Below are positions 24,967 to 33,455 of a stretch of DNA of 64,000 bases, in pieces (the first letter of the stretch is position 1; every line of letters starts with the position of its first letter). Position numbers and translations under genes: made by a program. The notes below the pieces were generated by a model that searched no databases, was not told the DNA's origin, and was given only the letters and a program-made list of their open reading frames with translations. Origin of the DNA: Rugosimonospora acidiphila (GTDB taxonomy: Bacteria > Actinomycetota > Actinomycetes > Mycobacteriales > Micromonosporaceae); contig NZ_BAABJQ010000009.1 in assembly GCF_039543385.1 (NCBI RefSeq), positions 124,001-188,000 of the forward strand, in the 5' to 3' direction.

Positions 24967-26802
24967 ATGGAGTATCTCGGCACGTTCGTCCTGCGATCCG
25001 GATCGAAATGGTTCTACGTGACCAAGCAGGACCCGTACAACCCGCCCTTCTGGAACCGGCTGCACCTGACCGATCGAGATCCGGGCCTGGCCGGGCGTTT
25101 CCTCATCTACGACGTCGGCGGCGGCTGGCTGTCCCTCCAATCGTCCAACGGGGGGTGGGTGAACTTCTGGATCGGTGAGGCCTGGGAGGAGTGGATGATG
25201 ACGGTGCTCCAGGCCGACACCGACCCCTCGGGCGGCACCCGGTTCACCAAGGACTACCTGGACATCCCCGGTAAGCGGCTACAGCTGATCACCCAGGCGT
25301 ACGGCGGCTGGTACACCATCATCGAAGCGAGCGGTCTGGGTGCCGAGTGCCGCTGCGAGTGGACCTGCGCCAACACCCGGTACTGGTACAGACCGTTCAC
25401 GCTGGAGCAGGTCACGCCGGGCGTACCGCAGATCAGGGCCGGCGGCTGTGCCGGCGTCGACTTCGGGCCGGTGGGCGACGCCCGCATCGACCTGTCCGGC
25501 GCCGACCTGTCCGGTGTCAACGCCTCCCGGGCCCGGTTCGGCGGTGCGATCCTGCGCGGTGCGAACCTCAGCAGCGCCGATCTGAGCGGCGCGGTGTTCA
25601 CCGGGGCCGCCATGGACAACACCGAACTTCGCGGTGCCAACCTGACCGGCGCGGTGTTCACCGGGGCCGCCCTGAACAACACCGACCTGCGCGGCGCCGA
25701 TCTGACCGCCGCGGTGTTCACCGGCGCCGCCCTGAACAACACCGACCTGCGCGACCTGTCGACGAACCAGAAGACCCGCCTCGCCGGCGCCGACTTCAGC
25801 GGCACCACGGTCACCAGCGTCTCTTTTCCCAGCCCGCTTTCCAGCGACATGACCGGCGAACGAGTGTTGCTGCGCAACGCCACCGCTTCGATCGGCTGCC
25901 TCGGCATGAACTGGTCCAATGTGGACCTGACTGGGGCGACGATCCTCGACCTTCCGCGCGACCAGAACGGCGCGGTACAGCTGCCCGAGCTGGTCGGCCG
26001 CCGGATGAAGTGGCCGAACGCCAACCTGCACGGCGCCAACCTGCGCAAGGCCGACCTGCATCAGGCCGTGCTGTCCGGGGCCAACCTGGTCGAGGCGGAC
26101 CTGTCCAACGCCGACCTCGGCGACGCCTGGCTGGAGGTCACCGACGACCTCCAGCACGCGGCCAACCTCTCCGGCGCCATGCTGCTCAACGCCAATTTCA
26201 GCAACGCCCACCTGAGGGGCGTGCACTTCATCGGCGCGTACCTGTTCGGGCTGAGCGCGACCGTCACCAACGCCACGCTGACGCTGGCCAACTTCACCAA
26301 CGCCTACCTGGCCGGCATGGACTTCTCCAACATCCGGGACCTGAAGATGCAGTCGGTCACCTTCGTCGGAGCCTGCCTGGTCAACTGCAGGTTCAAGGGC
26401 TCGCAGCCGCGCCCGCTCGACGGCTCCGACGCGGCATTCAACCACGCCTGCCTGCACGGCGCCGACTTCACCGACTGCACGCTGGCCGGGGCCAACCTAC
26501 GCGAGGCGGCGGTGGCCACCCAGCCGGGCAAGCTGCCGGTCACGCTGACCATCCGCGGCCAGCGGCAGCAGATCGAGGTCAGTTACGAGGCAACGATACT
26601 GCCCCAGTCGATCACGAACGACAAGACGATCTGCCCCAGCGGCGCGATCGGGCCCTGCGACCCGGCGAAACAGGTGGCGAAGAACCCGCCGACCCAGTGG
26701 CCGTCACCGGTGTCGTACCTGACCGGCGAGCGGCGCCAACTCCCGCCGCCGTGGGCCCGCCGGGACGGCACGCTCGTCGCGACGACGGGCTGTGGCTGCT
26801 GA
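24967..26802 (+). CDS. Pentapeptide-repeat protein with novel N-terminal domain
   Basis: 611 residues from ATG 24967. Residues 1-150 are aromatic-rich beta strands (GSKWFYVTKQDPYNPPFWNR, GGWLSLQSSNGGWVNFW), perhaps a trefoil-like lectin fold. Residues 164-265 and 345-515 consist of A(D/N)LSGA-type pentapeptide repeats, including three nearly identical 20-residue blocks (VFTGAALNNTDLRGADLT) and an interruption at 265-345. Such repeats fold as a four-sided right-handed beta helix. The C-terminus has a CPSGAIGPCD motif and ends GCGC. Partner of the 1207-aa protein upstream; ends at a strong hairpin. No enzyme motif; function unknown. Confidence 0.85.
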   Translation: MEYLGTFVLRSGSKWFYVTKQDPYNPPFWNRLHLTDRDPGLAGRFLIYDVGGGWLSLQSSNGGWVNFWIGEAWEEWMMTVLQADTDPSGGTRFTKDYLDIPGKRLQLITQAYGGWYTIIEASGLGAECRCEWTCANTRYWYRPFTLEQVTPGVPQIRAGGCAGVDFGPVGDARIDLSGADLSGVNASRARFGGAILRGANLSSADLSGAVFTGAAMDNTELRGANLTGAVFTGAALNNTDLRGADLTAAVFTGAALNNTDLRDLSTNQKTRLAGADFSGTTVTSVSFPSPLSSDMTGERVLLRNATASIGCLGMNWSNVDLTGATILDLPRDQNGAVQLPELVGRRMKWPNANLHGANLRKADLHQAVLSGANLVEADLSNADLGDAWLEVTDDLQHAANLSGAMLLNANFSNAHLRGVHFIGAYLFGLSATVTNATLTLANFTNAYLAGMDFSNIRDLKMQSVTFVGACLVNCRFKGSQPRPLDGSDAAFNHACLHGADFTDCTLAGANLREAAVATQPGKLPVTLTIRGQRQQIEVSYEATILPQSITNDKTICPSGAIGPCDPAKQVAKNPPTQWPSPVSYLTGERRQLPPPWARRDGTLVATTGCGC

Positions 26803-26886
26803 TGGGGCTGTGGCTGCTGACCGCCTCTGGCTGCTGACGGACACCCGGCATGGCCGTTGACAGGCGTGGCCCGCTGACAGGCACCG

Positions 26887-26920
26887 GCCGGCGCCCGGGG
26901 TACCGACCCCGGGCGCCGGC
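26887..26920. terminator. Perfect 15-bp hairpin between convergent genes
   Basis: GCCGGCGCCCGGGGT pairs exactly with its complement across a four-base loop (ACCG). It sits between the pentapeptide gene stop (26802) and the convergent stop at 26928 and very likely terminates both. Confidence 0.88.
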
Positions 26921-26927
26921 GCGATCC

Positions 26928-28211
26928 TCACCAGTCGGAGTCGCTGCCGCCCAGGCCCAGCATAATCTGGTCCCAGCCGTTGCCGTCGTGGTCGTCCGTG
27001 TACGAGACGGCCAGCTGACCGAACGGGGACACCGCCACCGCCATACCGTCCTGCCGCCCGGTCGTCACCTGGCTGGACGACTGGCTCGGCAGCCGGCCGG
27101 CGGTGGTGCCGTCCGGGTTGAGGCCGCGGGCCCACACCGCCGGGTCGGTGCCGGCCACCGACCAGCCGACCACCGCGTCGCTCTGGTCGTCGATGCCGAC
27201 CGAGGGCGAGCCGGCGCCGGTGCCGGTCGAGACCTGCACCTCCGGCGACAGGCCGGTGCCGTCCGCGCCGAACGAACGGGCCCACACCCCGGTGGTACCG
27301 GTGTGGTCGGACTCCCAGGACACGACGAAGTCGCCGTTGAAGTTGGCCGCGACGGACGGGTGCTCCTGCTGCCCGTCGGTGATGGTGTTGGCCGAGCGCC
27401 GGGACAGGATCACCGCCCCGTTCGCCTTGGCCAGGCGGGTCAGGCCGACGTTGTAGAAGCCGTTGCCGTCGGTGTCCTCGTCCCACACCACCGTCGCGTT
27501 ACCGGAGGCGTCCACGGCCACGTCCGGCCGGTGCTGCGATCCGCCGGCGGCGTTCACCGTCACCTCGTACGCTTTGGTCGCCGTACCGGTGTATCCGGCT
27601 GCCTTCACCGTGGCCGCCGCGCTGCCCTGGATGTCCTCCCAGACCGCGGTGAAGGCCACCGCGGTGGTGCTGTCCGGCGCCCCGTCCGGGTCGACGGCCA
27701 CCTTCGGGTTGATCTGCTGGCCGTCGGAGTTGCCGTTGGCGTGGCCGGAGCCGAGGACCTTTCCGGCCGGTGAGACGACCCGGTAGGCGACGTTGTAGAA
27801 GCCGTTGCCGTCCGGGTCGTCGGCCCAGACCACCACGGCGTCACCGCGGTCGTCCAGCCCCACGTCCGGGGTGATGTGCCGCCAGTTGGTACCCGCGGTG
27901 CCACCCGCGGAAAGCTTGATCTCGTAGCTGGACACTCCATTGTGGAACAGCCGCAGGTAGATGTCGGAGTGGGTGGTGTCTGTGGGGGTGGTGGCGGTGC
28001 GGTCGTCCTGCCACGTGACGGCCACGTCACCGTTACGGTTGGCGGCGACGGCCGGCAGGCTCTGCTCCCCGGTCGAAACGCTGTTACCGACCAGCCACGT
28101 GGTCACGCCCGCGGCCTGCGCGGGGGCGGCGGGCACCAGCAGAGCCGCCGCGACCGCCGATGCCGCCAGTGCGGAGACGGCGACGGTCCTGACCGGTGCG
28201 TGCGCGCGCAT
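26928..28211 (-). CDS. Secreted repeat protein, probable beta-propeller
   Basis: 427 residues from ATG 28211, chosen over 28229 because GAGGGGA lies seven bases upstream. Signal peptide with long Ala-rich core (VAVSALAASAVAAALLVPAA, cleavage after AQA). The mature protein has six to seven repeats of about 55-60 residues built on G(D/N)xVVxWxDD...W/YxxR: GDVAVTWQDDRT, GDAVVVWADDPDGNGFYNVA, GNATVVWDEDTDGNGFYNVG, GDFVVSWESDHTGTTGVWAR. The Asp-rich turns may bind calcium. No catalytic motif. It follows phoD on the same strand with an 80-base gap filled by the repeat at 28221-28300. Confidence 0.82.
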   Translation of the reverse strand: MRAHAPVRTVAVSALAASAVAAALLVPAAPAQAAGVTTWLVGNSVSTGEQSLPAVAANRNGDVAVTWQDDRTATTPTDTTHSDIYLRLFHNGVSSYEIKLSAGGTAGTNWRHITPDVGLDDRGDAVVVWADDPDGNGFYNVAYRVVSPAGKVLGSGHANGNSDGQQINPKVAVDPDGAPDSTTAVAFTAVWEDIQGSAAATVKAAGYTGTATKAYEVTVNAAGGSQHRPDVAVDASGNATVVWDEDTDGNGFYNVGLTRLAKANGAVILSRRSANTITDGQQEHPSVAANFNGDFVVSWESDHTGTTGVWARSFGADGTGLSPEVQVSTGTGAGSPSVGIDDQSDAVVGWSVAGTDPAVWARGLNPDGTTAGRLPSQSSSQVTTGRQDGMAVAVSPFGQLAVSYTDDHDGNGWDQIMLGLGGSDSDW

Positions 28212-28220
28212 ACGGTTCCC

Positions 28221-28300
28221 CTCAGACATTGCGAGTCCCTCAGACATTACGGCTCTCAGACATTGCGAGTCCCTCAGGCATTGCGCGCCTCTCAGGCATT
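28221..28300 (-). repeat. Five copies of a 10-bp motif spanning the phoD stop and next gene's leader
   Basis: CTCAGRCATT recurs at 28221, 28239, 28255, 28273 and 28291 (spacing 18, 16, 18, 18). On the coding strand each copy reads AATGYCTGAG, containing both an ATG and a TGA; the last copy supplies the final Asn-Ala-stop of the PhoD protein and the first lies next to the SD of the downstream gene. Confidence 0.85.
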
Positions 28301-29833
28301 GACGAGCCCGGGCTGGCCGTCTTCGATGACGAACGAACGGGTGGTGGTCGCCGCGGCGCCGTGCTCGCTCACCTTGGCCACGCTGCGGAAGTCGACGGCG
28401 AGGTGGGTGGGGGTGACGGTGGCGCGCACGTAGCCGCGGCGGTCGGAGTAGAACTTGACGTGCGGGTTGGTGGCGGCATTGGGGATCGTCGTCGAGCCGC
28501 TGCCGTCGCCGTCCGAGCTGATCGAGGTGGCGACGAGTTCGGTGCCGATGACCGCCGACGCCGGGTTGGCGTAGTCGGCCAGCAGGTTGTTCGCGTACGA
28601 GCGGTGCACGTCGCCGGAGAGCACCACGGGGTTGCGTACCGCCCGGTCGACCCAGCCCTGCTGGATCCGGGAGCGGGAGGCACGGTACCCGTCCCAGGCG
28701 TCCATGTTGCCCGCCCCGGCGGCGGTGAACTCGCGGGCGAAGAACACCTGCTGCCCGATGATGTCCCAGGTGGCCAGGTGCTGCCCGAGCCCGTCGAGCA
28801 GCCACGCCTCCTGGGTGGCGCCGGTGATGGTACGGGTCGGCAGGTCCGCGTCGGCGCACACCTTCGAGCCGTCGCCGCACGACTGGTCGTCGCGGAACTG
28901 GCGGGTGTCGAGCATGTGGAAGGTGGCCAGCTTGCCCCAGGGCAGCCGCCGGTAGAGCTGGATGCTGATGCCGCTCGGGATCGACAGCGGCCGCAGCGGC
29001 ATGTTCTCGTAGTATGCCTGGTACGCGGCGGTGCGCCGGGCCGTCCACTGCGCGGCCGTCAGGGCCGGGCTGCTGTCGGCGCGCACCATGTTGGCGTAGT
29101 TGTTCTCCACCTCGTGGTCGTCGGGCACCACTATCCACGGCGCGATGGCATGCGCCGCCTGCAGATCCGGGTCGGACTTGTACTGCGCGTAGCGCCGGCG
29201 GTAGTCGGCCAGCGACACGCACTCGGCCCCGAGGTGCTGGCGTACCGAGCCGGCGGTGGCGGCGTCCTCGTAGATGTAGTCGCCGAGCTGCAGGATCAGG
29301 TCGGGGTTGTCGTCGGCCATCCGCCGGTAGGCGGTGTAGTAGCCGGACTCGTAGTGCGCGCACGAGGTGAACGCCATCAGCAGGTTCCGCCCGACCGTAC
29401 CGGCGGCCGGGGCGGTGCGGGTGCGGCCGACCGCGGAGATGTAGCCCTGCGCCCGGAACCGGTAGTAGTAGTCGGAGTCGGGAGCCAAGCCGCCGGCGAT
29501 CACGTGTACGGAGTGCGCGCTGGCGTACTGCGCGGTGACCGTACCCGAGGCGACGAGCGTGGCGAACGTGGTGTCGGCGCTGACCTGCCAGTCGACGGCC
29601 ACGTTCGCGTTGGGCATGCCACCCTGCCCGTCGGCGTTGGTGGGATTCGGTGCCAGCCGGGTCCATAGCACGACGCTGGACGAGTCGGGATCGCCCGAGG
29701 CCACCCCGAGCGTGAATGGGTAGGGTGTCACGGCCGCCGCGGCGGCCGTCGCGAAGGTTCCGGCGGAGAGCGCGCCCGCGCCGGCAGCCCCGAGACCCCC
29801 GAGGACAAAGGTTCGGCGGTTCAGCTTGGTCAT
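28292..29833 (-). CDS. phoD: Tat-exported alkaline phosphatase, PhoD family
   Basis: 513 residues from ATG 29833. Twin-arginine signal NRRTFVLGGLGAAGAGALSA. N-terminal PhoD_N domain (FTLGVASGDPDSSSVVLWTR) then metallophosphatase core with LMAFTSCAHYESGYYTAYRR, LILQLGDYIYEDA and WIVVPDDHEVENNY, which hold the metal-ligand Asp/Asn/His residues, and LSGDVHRSYANNLL. Such enzymes hydrolyse phosphomono- and diesters outside the cell using Ca/Fe. No SD precedes the ATG; the upstream 40 bases are AT-rich with two small palindromes (29850-29870). Confidence 0.93.
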   Translation of the reverse strand: MTKLNRRTFVLGGLGAAGAGALSAGTFATAAAAAVTPYPFTLGVASGDPDSSSVVLWTRLAPNPTNADGQGGMPNANVAVDWQVSADTTFATLVASGTVTAQYASAHSVHVIAGGLAPDSDYYYRFRAQGYISAVGRTRTAPAAGTVGRNLLMAFTSCAHYESGYYTAYRRMADDNPDLILQLGDYIYEDAATAGSVRQHLGAECVSLADYRRRYAQYKSDPDLQAAHAIAPWIVVPDDHEVENNYANMVRADSSPALTAAQWTARRTAAYQAYYENMPLRPLSIPSGISIQLYRRLPWGKLATFHMLDTRQFRDDQSCGDGSKVCADADLPTRTITGATQEAWLLDGLGQHLATWDIIGQQVFFAREFTAAGAGNMDAWDGYRASRSRIQQGWVDRAVRNPVVLSGDVHRSYANNLLADYANPASAVIGTELVATSISSDGDGSGSTTIPNAATNPHVKFYSDRRGYVRATVTPTHLAVDFRSVAKVSEHGAAATTTRSFVIEDGQPGLVNA

Positions 29834-29849
29834 AACACGAAATTTTGAG

Positions 29850-29870
29850 ATCAATAAATTGATTCGAATC
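29850..29870. promoter_or_regulatory. AT-rich overlapping palindromes upstream of phoD
   Basis: ATCAATAAATTGAT (29850-29863) and GATTCGAATC (29861-29870) are perfect dyads within 40 bases of the phoD start in otherwise GC-rich DNA. Regulator site or promoter element; no PHO box with the usual direct repeats was recognised. Confidence 0.35.
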
Positions 29871-29937
29871 GGCGCGGTGACGACCAACGGATGACGCGCC
29901 GATGGCGGTAGTTACGCCGGGACGTTACGGCAGACGA

Positions 29938-30330
29938 TCATGCCTGGTCACGCGCCGCCAACCCGATCAGCCGGTCGAAGGTCGCGACGAGCACGGCCCG
30001 CCGCCCCGCCTCGAACTGCCGCCCCGCCTCGAACTCCGGACCCGGGTCGAGTTCGTCGATGCTGCCGTCCCAAACCGCGAGGTACGCCCGCTTCCACGAG
30101 CGCACGGTGTCGGCGGCCGGCAACTGCACTCCGACGATCCGCTGCTCCGCCAGCAGGCACAGCAGTTCGAGGTCGCAGGGCACCGCGACCCCCCAGTACT
30201 CGTCGGGCTCGAGCTCCTCGGGATCGCCGGCCATGGCCCGCTCGACCTCGCCGACCAGCCGCGCCACGATGCCCGACACGTGATCGGCCGCAGTGTCCTC
30301 GTCGAAGTTACCGACACCCCACCGGCCCAC
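29938..30330 (-). CDS. DUF4259 domain protein
   Basis: 130 residues from GTG 30330, which has GAGGGAGGA five bases upstream. The opening GRWGVGNFDEDTAADHVSGI is the DUF4259 signature (WG.G.FDND.A.D). The C-terminal half is helical with an in-frame FEAGRQFEAGRR duplication. Family function unknown; often annotated as small cytosolic proteins. Transcribed in the same direction as phoD but 104 bases upstream of it. Confidence 0.82.
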   Translation of the reverse strand: MGRWGVGNFDEDTAADHVSGIVARLVGEVERAMAGDPEELEPDEYWGVAVPCDLELLCLLAEQRIVGVQLPAADTVRSWKRAYLAVWDGSIDELDPGPEFEAGRQFEAGRRAVLVATFDRLIGLAARDQA

Positions 30331-30474
30331 GGGTCCTCCCTCAACGGCGCCGCCACGTGAGCCGTGACGGTACCAGCCGGCCAGCGGCGTCAGTTCCACA
30401 CCGCGGTCGCCGCGGCGGCAGGTCCCCAGCGCGGTTCGCCGCGGCGTCACGTCCCTAGGTCCGCCGCCGCGGTG

Positions 30475-31320
30475 TCAGTTCCAGAGCGCCTTGACGGCGA
30501 CGGCGGAGGCCGCTCCCACCGCGCGACCGGCGCGGGCCGCGGCTGCCCGGGCCGCCGGCGAGAGCAGGTTGCTGCCGAACGCGTCGATGGATGCCTGGTC
30601 GGCGTTGATGACGTGCGCGTCGACCCGGCCCAGGGTGGCCAGTTCGGCGTCGAGGCTGCCCCACAGCTGAGGAGTACCCTCCAGCACGGGCCGGATGACC
30701 AGCACGCGCTCGGCACCGGCGGCCAGGTCGGCGTTGGCCATCGACCGGGTGCCGCCGTCGATGTAGTGGCGACCGTCGATCGCGACGGGCGGCCAGATCC
30801 AGGGCACCGCGGCGCTGGCGGCCACGGCGTCGAGCAGGGTGACCCCGGATTCACGGGTAAAGACCGCCAATTCGCCGGTCTCGGCGTCAACCGCGGACAC
30901 CAGGACCCTCCGGTCCGGCCACCGCTTGACGGGCAGCCTCGCGTCGACCGCGGCGAGCCGGACGGCCGGGTCCACGGTCTTCGCGGCCAGCGCGAGCGCA
31001 CCGATGCGGCGACCGCCCTCTTCCGGCCCCGATGCGCCGTCCACCGCCGCACTGAGTTCGGCGAAGCGCTTGTCCTTGTCGAAGTCGGGCTCGAGTTCGG
31101 CGGACTCCGGGCACAGCTGGGCCGCGTACAGCTCCTCGAGTGCGACGCCGCTGGTGACCTGCGCGGCGACCGACGCTCCGGCCGAGGTGCCCACCACGAG
31201 GTCTGCGGCGAGGACTCGATCAGCCAGATCCGGGTCGGCGTCGGCGATGCCCCGCAGGACGCCCAGTTCCCACGCGATCCCGGTCACTCCACCCTCGGCG
31301 AGCACCAGCGCATTGATCAT
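30475..31320 (-). CDS. Patatin-like phospholipase
   Basis: 281 residues. Nucleophile elbow VGTSAGASV with Ser46 (GTSAG, 44-48) and catalytic Asp188 in YIDGGTRS complete the Ser-Asp dyad. The N-terminal Gly-rich oxyanion segment reads LAEGGVTGIAWELGVL, close to the canonical GGGxRG but without the Arg. No signal peptide or membrane helix, so a cytoplasmic lipid acyl hydrolase is expected. Substrate not evident. Its start is at 31320, divergent from the anchored protein at 31459. Confidence 0.92.
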   Translation of the reverse strand: MINALVLAEGGVTGIAWELGVLRGIADADPDLADRVLAADLVVGTSAGASVAAQVTSGVALEELYAAQLCPESAELEPDFDKDKRFAELSAAVDGASGPEEGGRRIGALALAAKTVDPAVRLAAVDARLPVKRWPDRRVLVSAVDAETGELAVFTRESGVTLLDAVAASAAVPWIWPPVAIDGRHYIDGGTRSMANADLAAGAERVLVIRPVLEGTPQLWGSLDAELATLGRVDAHVINADQASIDAFGSNLLSPAARAAAARAGRAVGAASAVAVKALWN

Positions 31321-31458
31321 CGGAAGAGTCTCGCATGGACCTCCATCGCCACGAGTGGAGGGTGATTGGCGGGAGCTGGATGGATATCTGACGATTGGCC
31401 GCCGGGCGAGCTAGCGTTGATCGCCGCGGGAGAACTAGGCGAATCGCGGGGGCCAGCA

Positions 31459-32247
31459 ATGGCGACAAAGAAGCCCAACGGGGGCGGGATGCCCAACGGG
31501 GACAGAAATTCCAACGGGGCCGGACCTTCCGGCGGCGCAGCTCGGCGCGCCAGGGGGGCGGACCGGCAGGCCCGGATCGCGGCCGCCAGGCAGGCCACCG
31601 AACGGGCACGCCGCCGCGGCCGGATGACCAAATTCGGCATCGGCGGCGGGATCGCCGCGGCGGTGATAGCGCTGATCGTGGTCGGCGTGCTCGCGCTCGG
31701 CGGGGGCGGCGGCAAGCCGGCCACCACCGCCATCCCGGCCACCCCCGCCACCACGGCCAGCGGTCGCGACACCTCGCCGCCCTGGGCGGTGCCGGCCAAC
31801 GTTCCGGCGGCGGTCCACGAGGCCGGGCTGCCGATGCTGGGTGCGGAGGGGACGACCCTGCACATCCACGCGCACCTGGACGTCATCGTCAACGGAGCGC
31901 CGGTCACCGTGCCGGCCGAAATCGGCATCGACAACGCCGACCAGCAGATCAGCCCGCTGCACACGCACGACACCACCGGTGTCATCCACATCGAGTCGCC
32001 GACCCAGGCCCAGTTCAGCCTGGGCCAGTTCTTCACCGAGTGGCAGGTGTCCCTGTCGGCCGACCACATCGGCAACCTGGGCGCCGACACCACCCACCAA
32101 CTGCGGGCGTACGTCAACGGCAAGCCGGTGACCGGCGACCCGGCGGCGATCGTGCTGCACGCGCACGACGAGGTGGCGGTGGTCTACGGGACGGCCGCGC
32201 AGCAGCAGAACGTGCCGTCCTCATTCGCCTTCCCGGCCGGACTCTGA
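31459..32247 (+). CDS. Membrane-anchored protein with conserved His-rich extracytoplasmic domain
   Basis: 262 residues from ATG 31459. Basic Gly/Asn/Arg-rich cytoplasmic tail (1-55), one membrane helix (about 58-80, GIGGGIAAAVIALIVVGVLA), a Thr/Pro linker, then a domain with LHIHAHLDVIVNGAPVTVPA, SPLHTHDTTGVIHIESP, FSLGQFFTEWQ and VLHAHDEVAVVYG. The HxHxH, HTHD and HAHDE motifs suggest metal binding. I recognise the pattern as recurrent in bacterial hypothetical proteins but cannot name its function. Confidence 0.8.
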   Translation: MATKKPNGGGMPNGDRNSNGAGPSGGAARRARGADRQARIAAARQATERARRRGRMTKFGIGGGIAAAVIALIVVGVLALGGGGGKPATTAIPATPATTASGRDTSPPWAVPANVPAAVHEAGLPMLGAEGTTLHIHAHLDVIVNGAPVTVPAEIGIDNADQQISPLHTHDTTGVIHIESPTQAQFSLGQFFTEWQVSLSADHIGNLGADTTHQLRAYVNGKPVTGDPAAIVLHAHDEVAVVYGTAAQQQNVPSSFAFPAGL

Positions 32248-32262
32248 GCCTTCCGCCGTCGG

Positions 32263-33177
32263 CTACGGCACCAGCACGAGCTTGCCGGGCACGGCGCCGG
32301 CCTCGACCCGGCGGTGCGCCTCGGCGGCCTCGGCCAGCGGCAGGGTGGCCGCCACCCGGGTGCGCAGCCGGCCCTCGGCCACGTCGCGCAGCAGGGCGGC
32401 CAGCGCCACCGGGTCCGGCCGCACCAGGACCACCTCCTGCCTGACCCCGCGCGCCGCGTCCACCGGCGCGGTGGGCCGGGTGGTCACCACCGTGCCGCCG
32501 TCCGCCACCGCCGCGGCGGCCCGCGGGCCGAGCGGGACGGCGTCCAGCACCGCCGGGATCGGGCCGGTCGCCGCGAGGTCGGCGTCGCGCGCCAGCACCA
32601 CGCCCGCGGCCGCGCCGCGCACCCACTCCTCGCCGCCCGTGCCGGCGACGCCCAGCACCCGGTGCCCGGCGCCCGCGGCCAGCTGCGCACCGAACCCGCC
32701 GACCCCGCCGCTGGCGCCGGTCACGAGCAGGGTGGTGGGCTCGGCCAGCGCCAGAATGTCCAGCGCCTGGCGGGCGGTGAGGCCATTGAGCGGTACCGTG
32801 GCGGCGGCCACCTCGTCGAGACCGTCGGGGATCGGCGCCAGCCAGGCCGGGTCGGCCGCCACGAGTTCGGCGTACCCGCCCGGCCGGCCTCGGGTGATGA
32901 ACCACGGGATGAGCCCGGCCACCCGCTGCCCTGGGCGGTACCCGGTGTCCGGCCCGCCGACCGCGACCACCTCACCGGCGATGTCCCAGCCGGGCACCAC
33001 GGGCAACTGGTCGGGCGGACCGGGCAGGCTCCCGGTGCGGGCGGCGAGGTCGGCCGGGTTCACCGTGGTCGCGCGCACCCGCACCAGCACCTGTCCCGAC
33101 CCGGGCACCGGGTCGGGCTGCTCAACGACCCGCAGCACCTCCGGGCCGCCCAGGTCGCTCACCACCACCGCGCGCAC
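32263..33177 (-). CDS. Quinone oxidoreductase-like zinc-independent MDR protein
   Basis: 304 residues from GTG 33177, selected because GGGGGAGGG stands just upstream and the first residues VRAVVVSDLGGPEVLRV are the normal start of the family; longer in-frame starts read through a tandem repeat. GroES-like domain (VLVRVRATTVNPADLAARTG), then Rossmann domain with TGASGGVGGFGAQLAA. Zinc ligands of alcohol dehydrogenases are absent. NADPH-dependent reduction of quinones or enones is the likely reaction. Stop lies 15 bases from the convergent gene at 32247. Confidence 0.88.
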   Translation of the reverse strand: MRAVVVSDLGGPEVLRVVEQPDPVPGSGQVLVRVRATTVNPADLAARTGSLPGPPDQLPVVPGWDIAGEVVAVGGPDTGYRPGQRVAGLIPWFITRGRPGGYAELVAADPAWLAPIPDGLDEVAAATVPLNGLTARQALDILALAEPTTLLVTGASGGVGGFGAQLAAGAGHRVLGVAGTGGEEWVRGAAAGVVLARDADLAATGPIPAVLDAVPLGPRAAAAVADGGTVVTTRPTAPVDAARGVRQEVVLVRPDPVALAALLRDVAEGRLRTRVAATLPLAEAAEAHRRVEAGAVPGKLVLVP

Positions 33178-33190
33178 GGACCCTCCCCCA

Positions 33191-33265
33191 CTCGACGACA
33201 TACCGCTCGACGACGCACCGCCCAACGACGCACCGCTCAACGACGCACCGCTCAACGACGCACCG
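33191..33265. repeat. 15-bp tandem repeat upstream of the MDR gene
   Basis: About five copies of CCGCTCAACGACGCA (variants CCGCCCAACGACGCA, CCGCTCGACGACGCA). Reads in frame into the MDR gene but precedes its ribosome site. Confidence 0.85.
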
Positions 33266-33304
33266 CGTCAGGATGCCGCAGCCGGGCCCCCGCCGCTGCC
33301 CCGC

Positions 33305-33455
33305 CGGGTCAGCTCGGATTGACCGGGGTCGACTCAGACTCGCCGACACCGGCCCGGATTCGCCGGGGCCGGCCCTGATCCACTGGAGTCAGCTCGGATT
33401 GGCCGGAGTCAGCTCGGATTCACTCGACCGGCTGGGATTCGCTGGGGGTCAGCTC
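33305..33455. repeat. Degenerate 20-24-bp repeat upstream of nucleosidase stop
   Basis: Recurring GTCAGCTCGGATTGGCCGGA-like units (at least three good and four weak copies) filling the gap between the MDR gene leader and the nucleosidase stop at 33449. Confidence 0.65.

Noticed and set aside
26928..29666. A 912-codon frame joining antisense phoD to the propeller protein.
   Set aside because: The first half is an out-of-frame shadow of phoD; SD and signal peptide place the real start at 28211.
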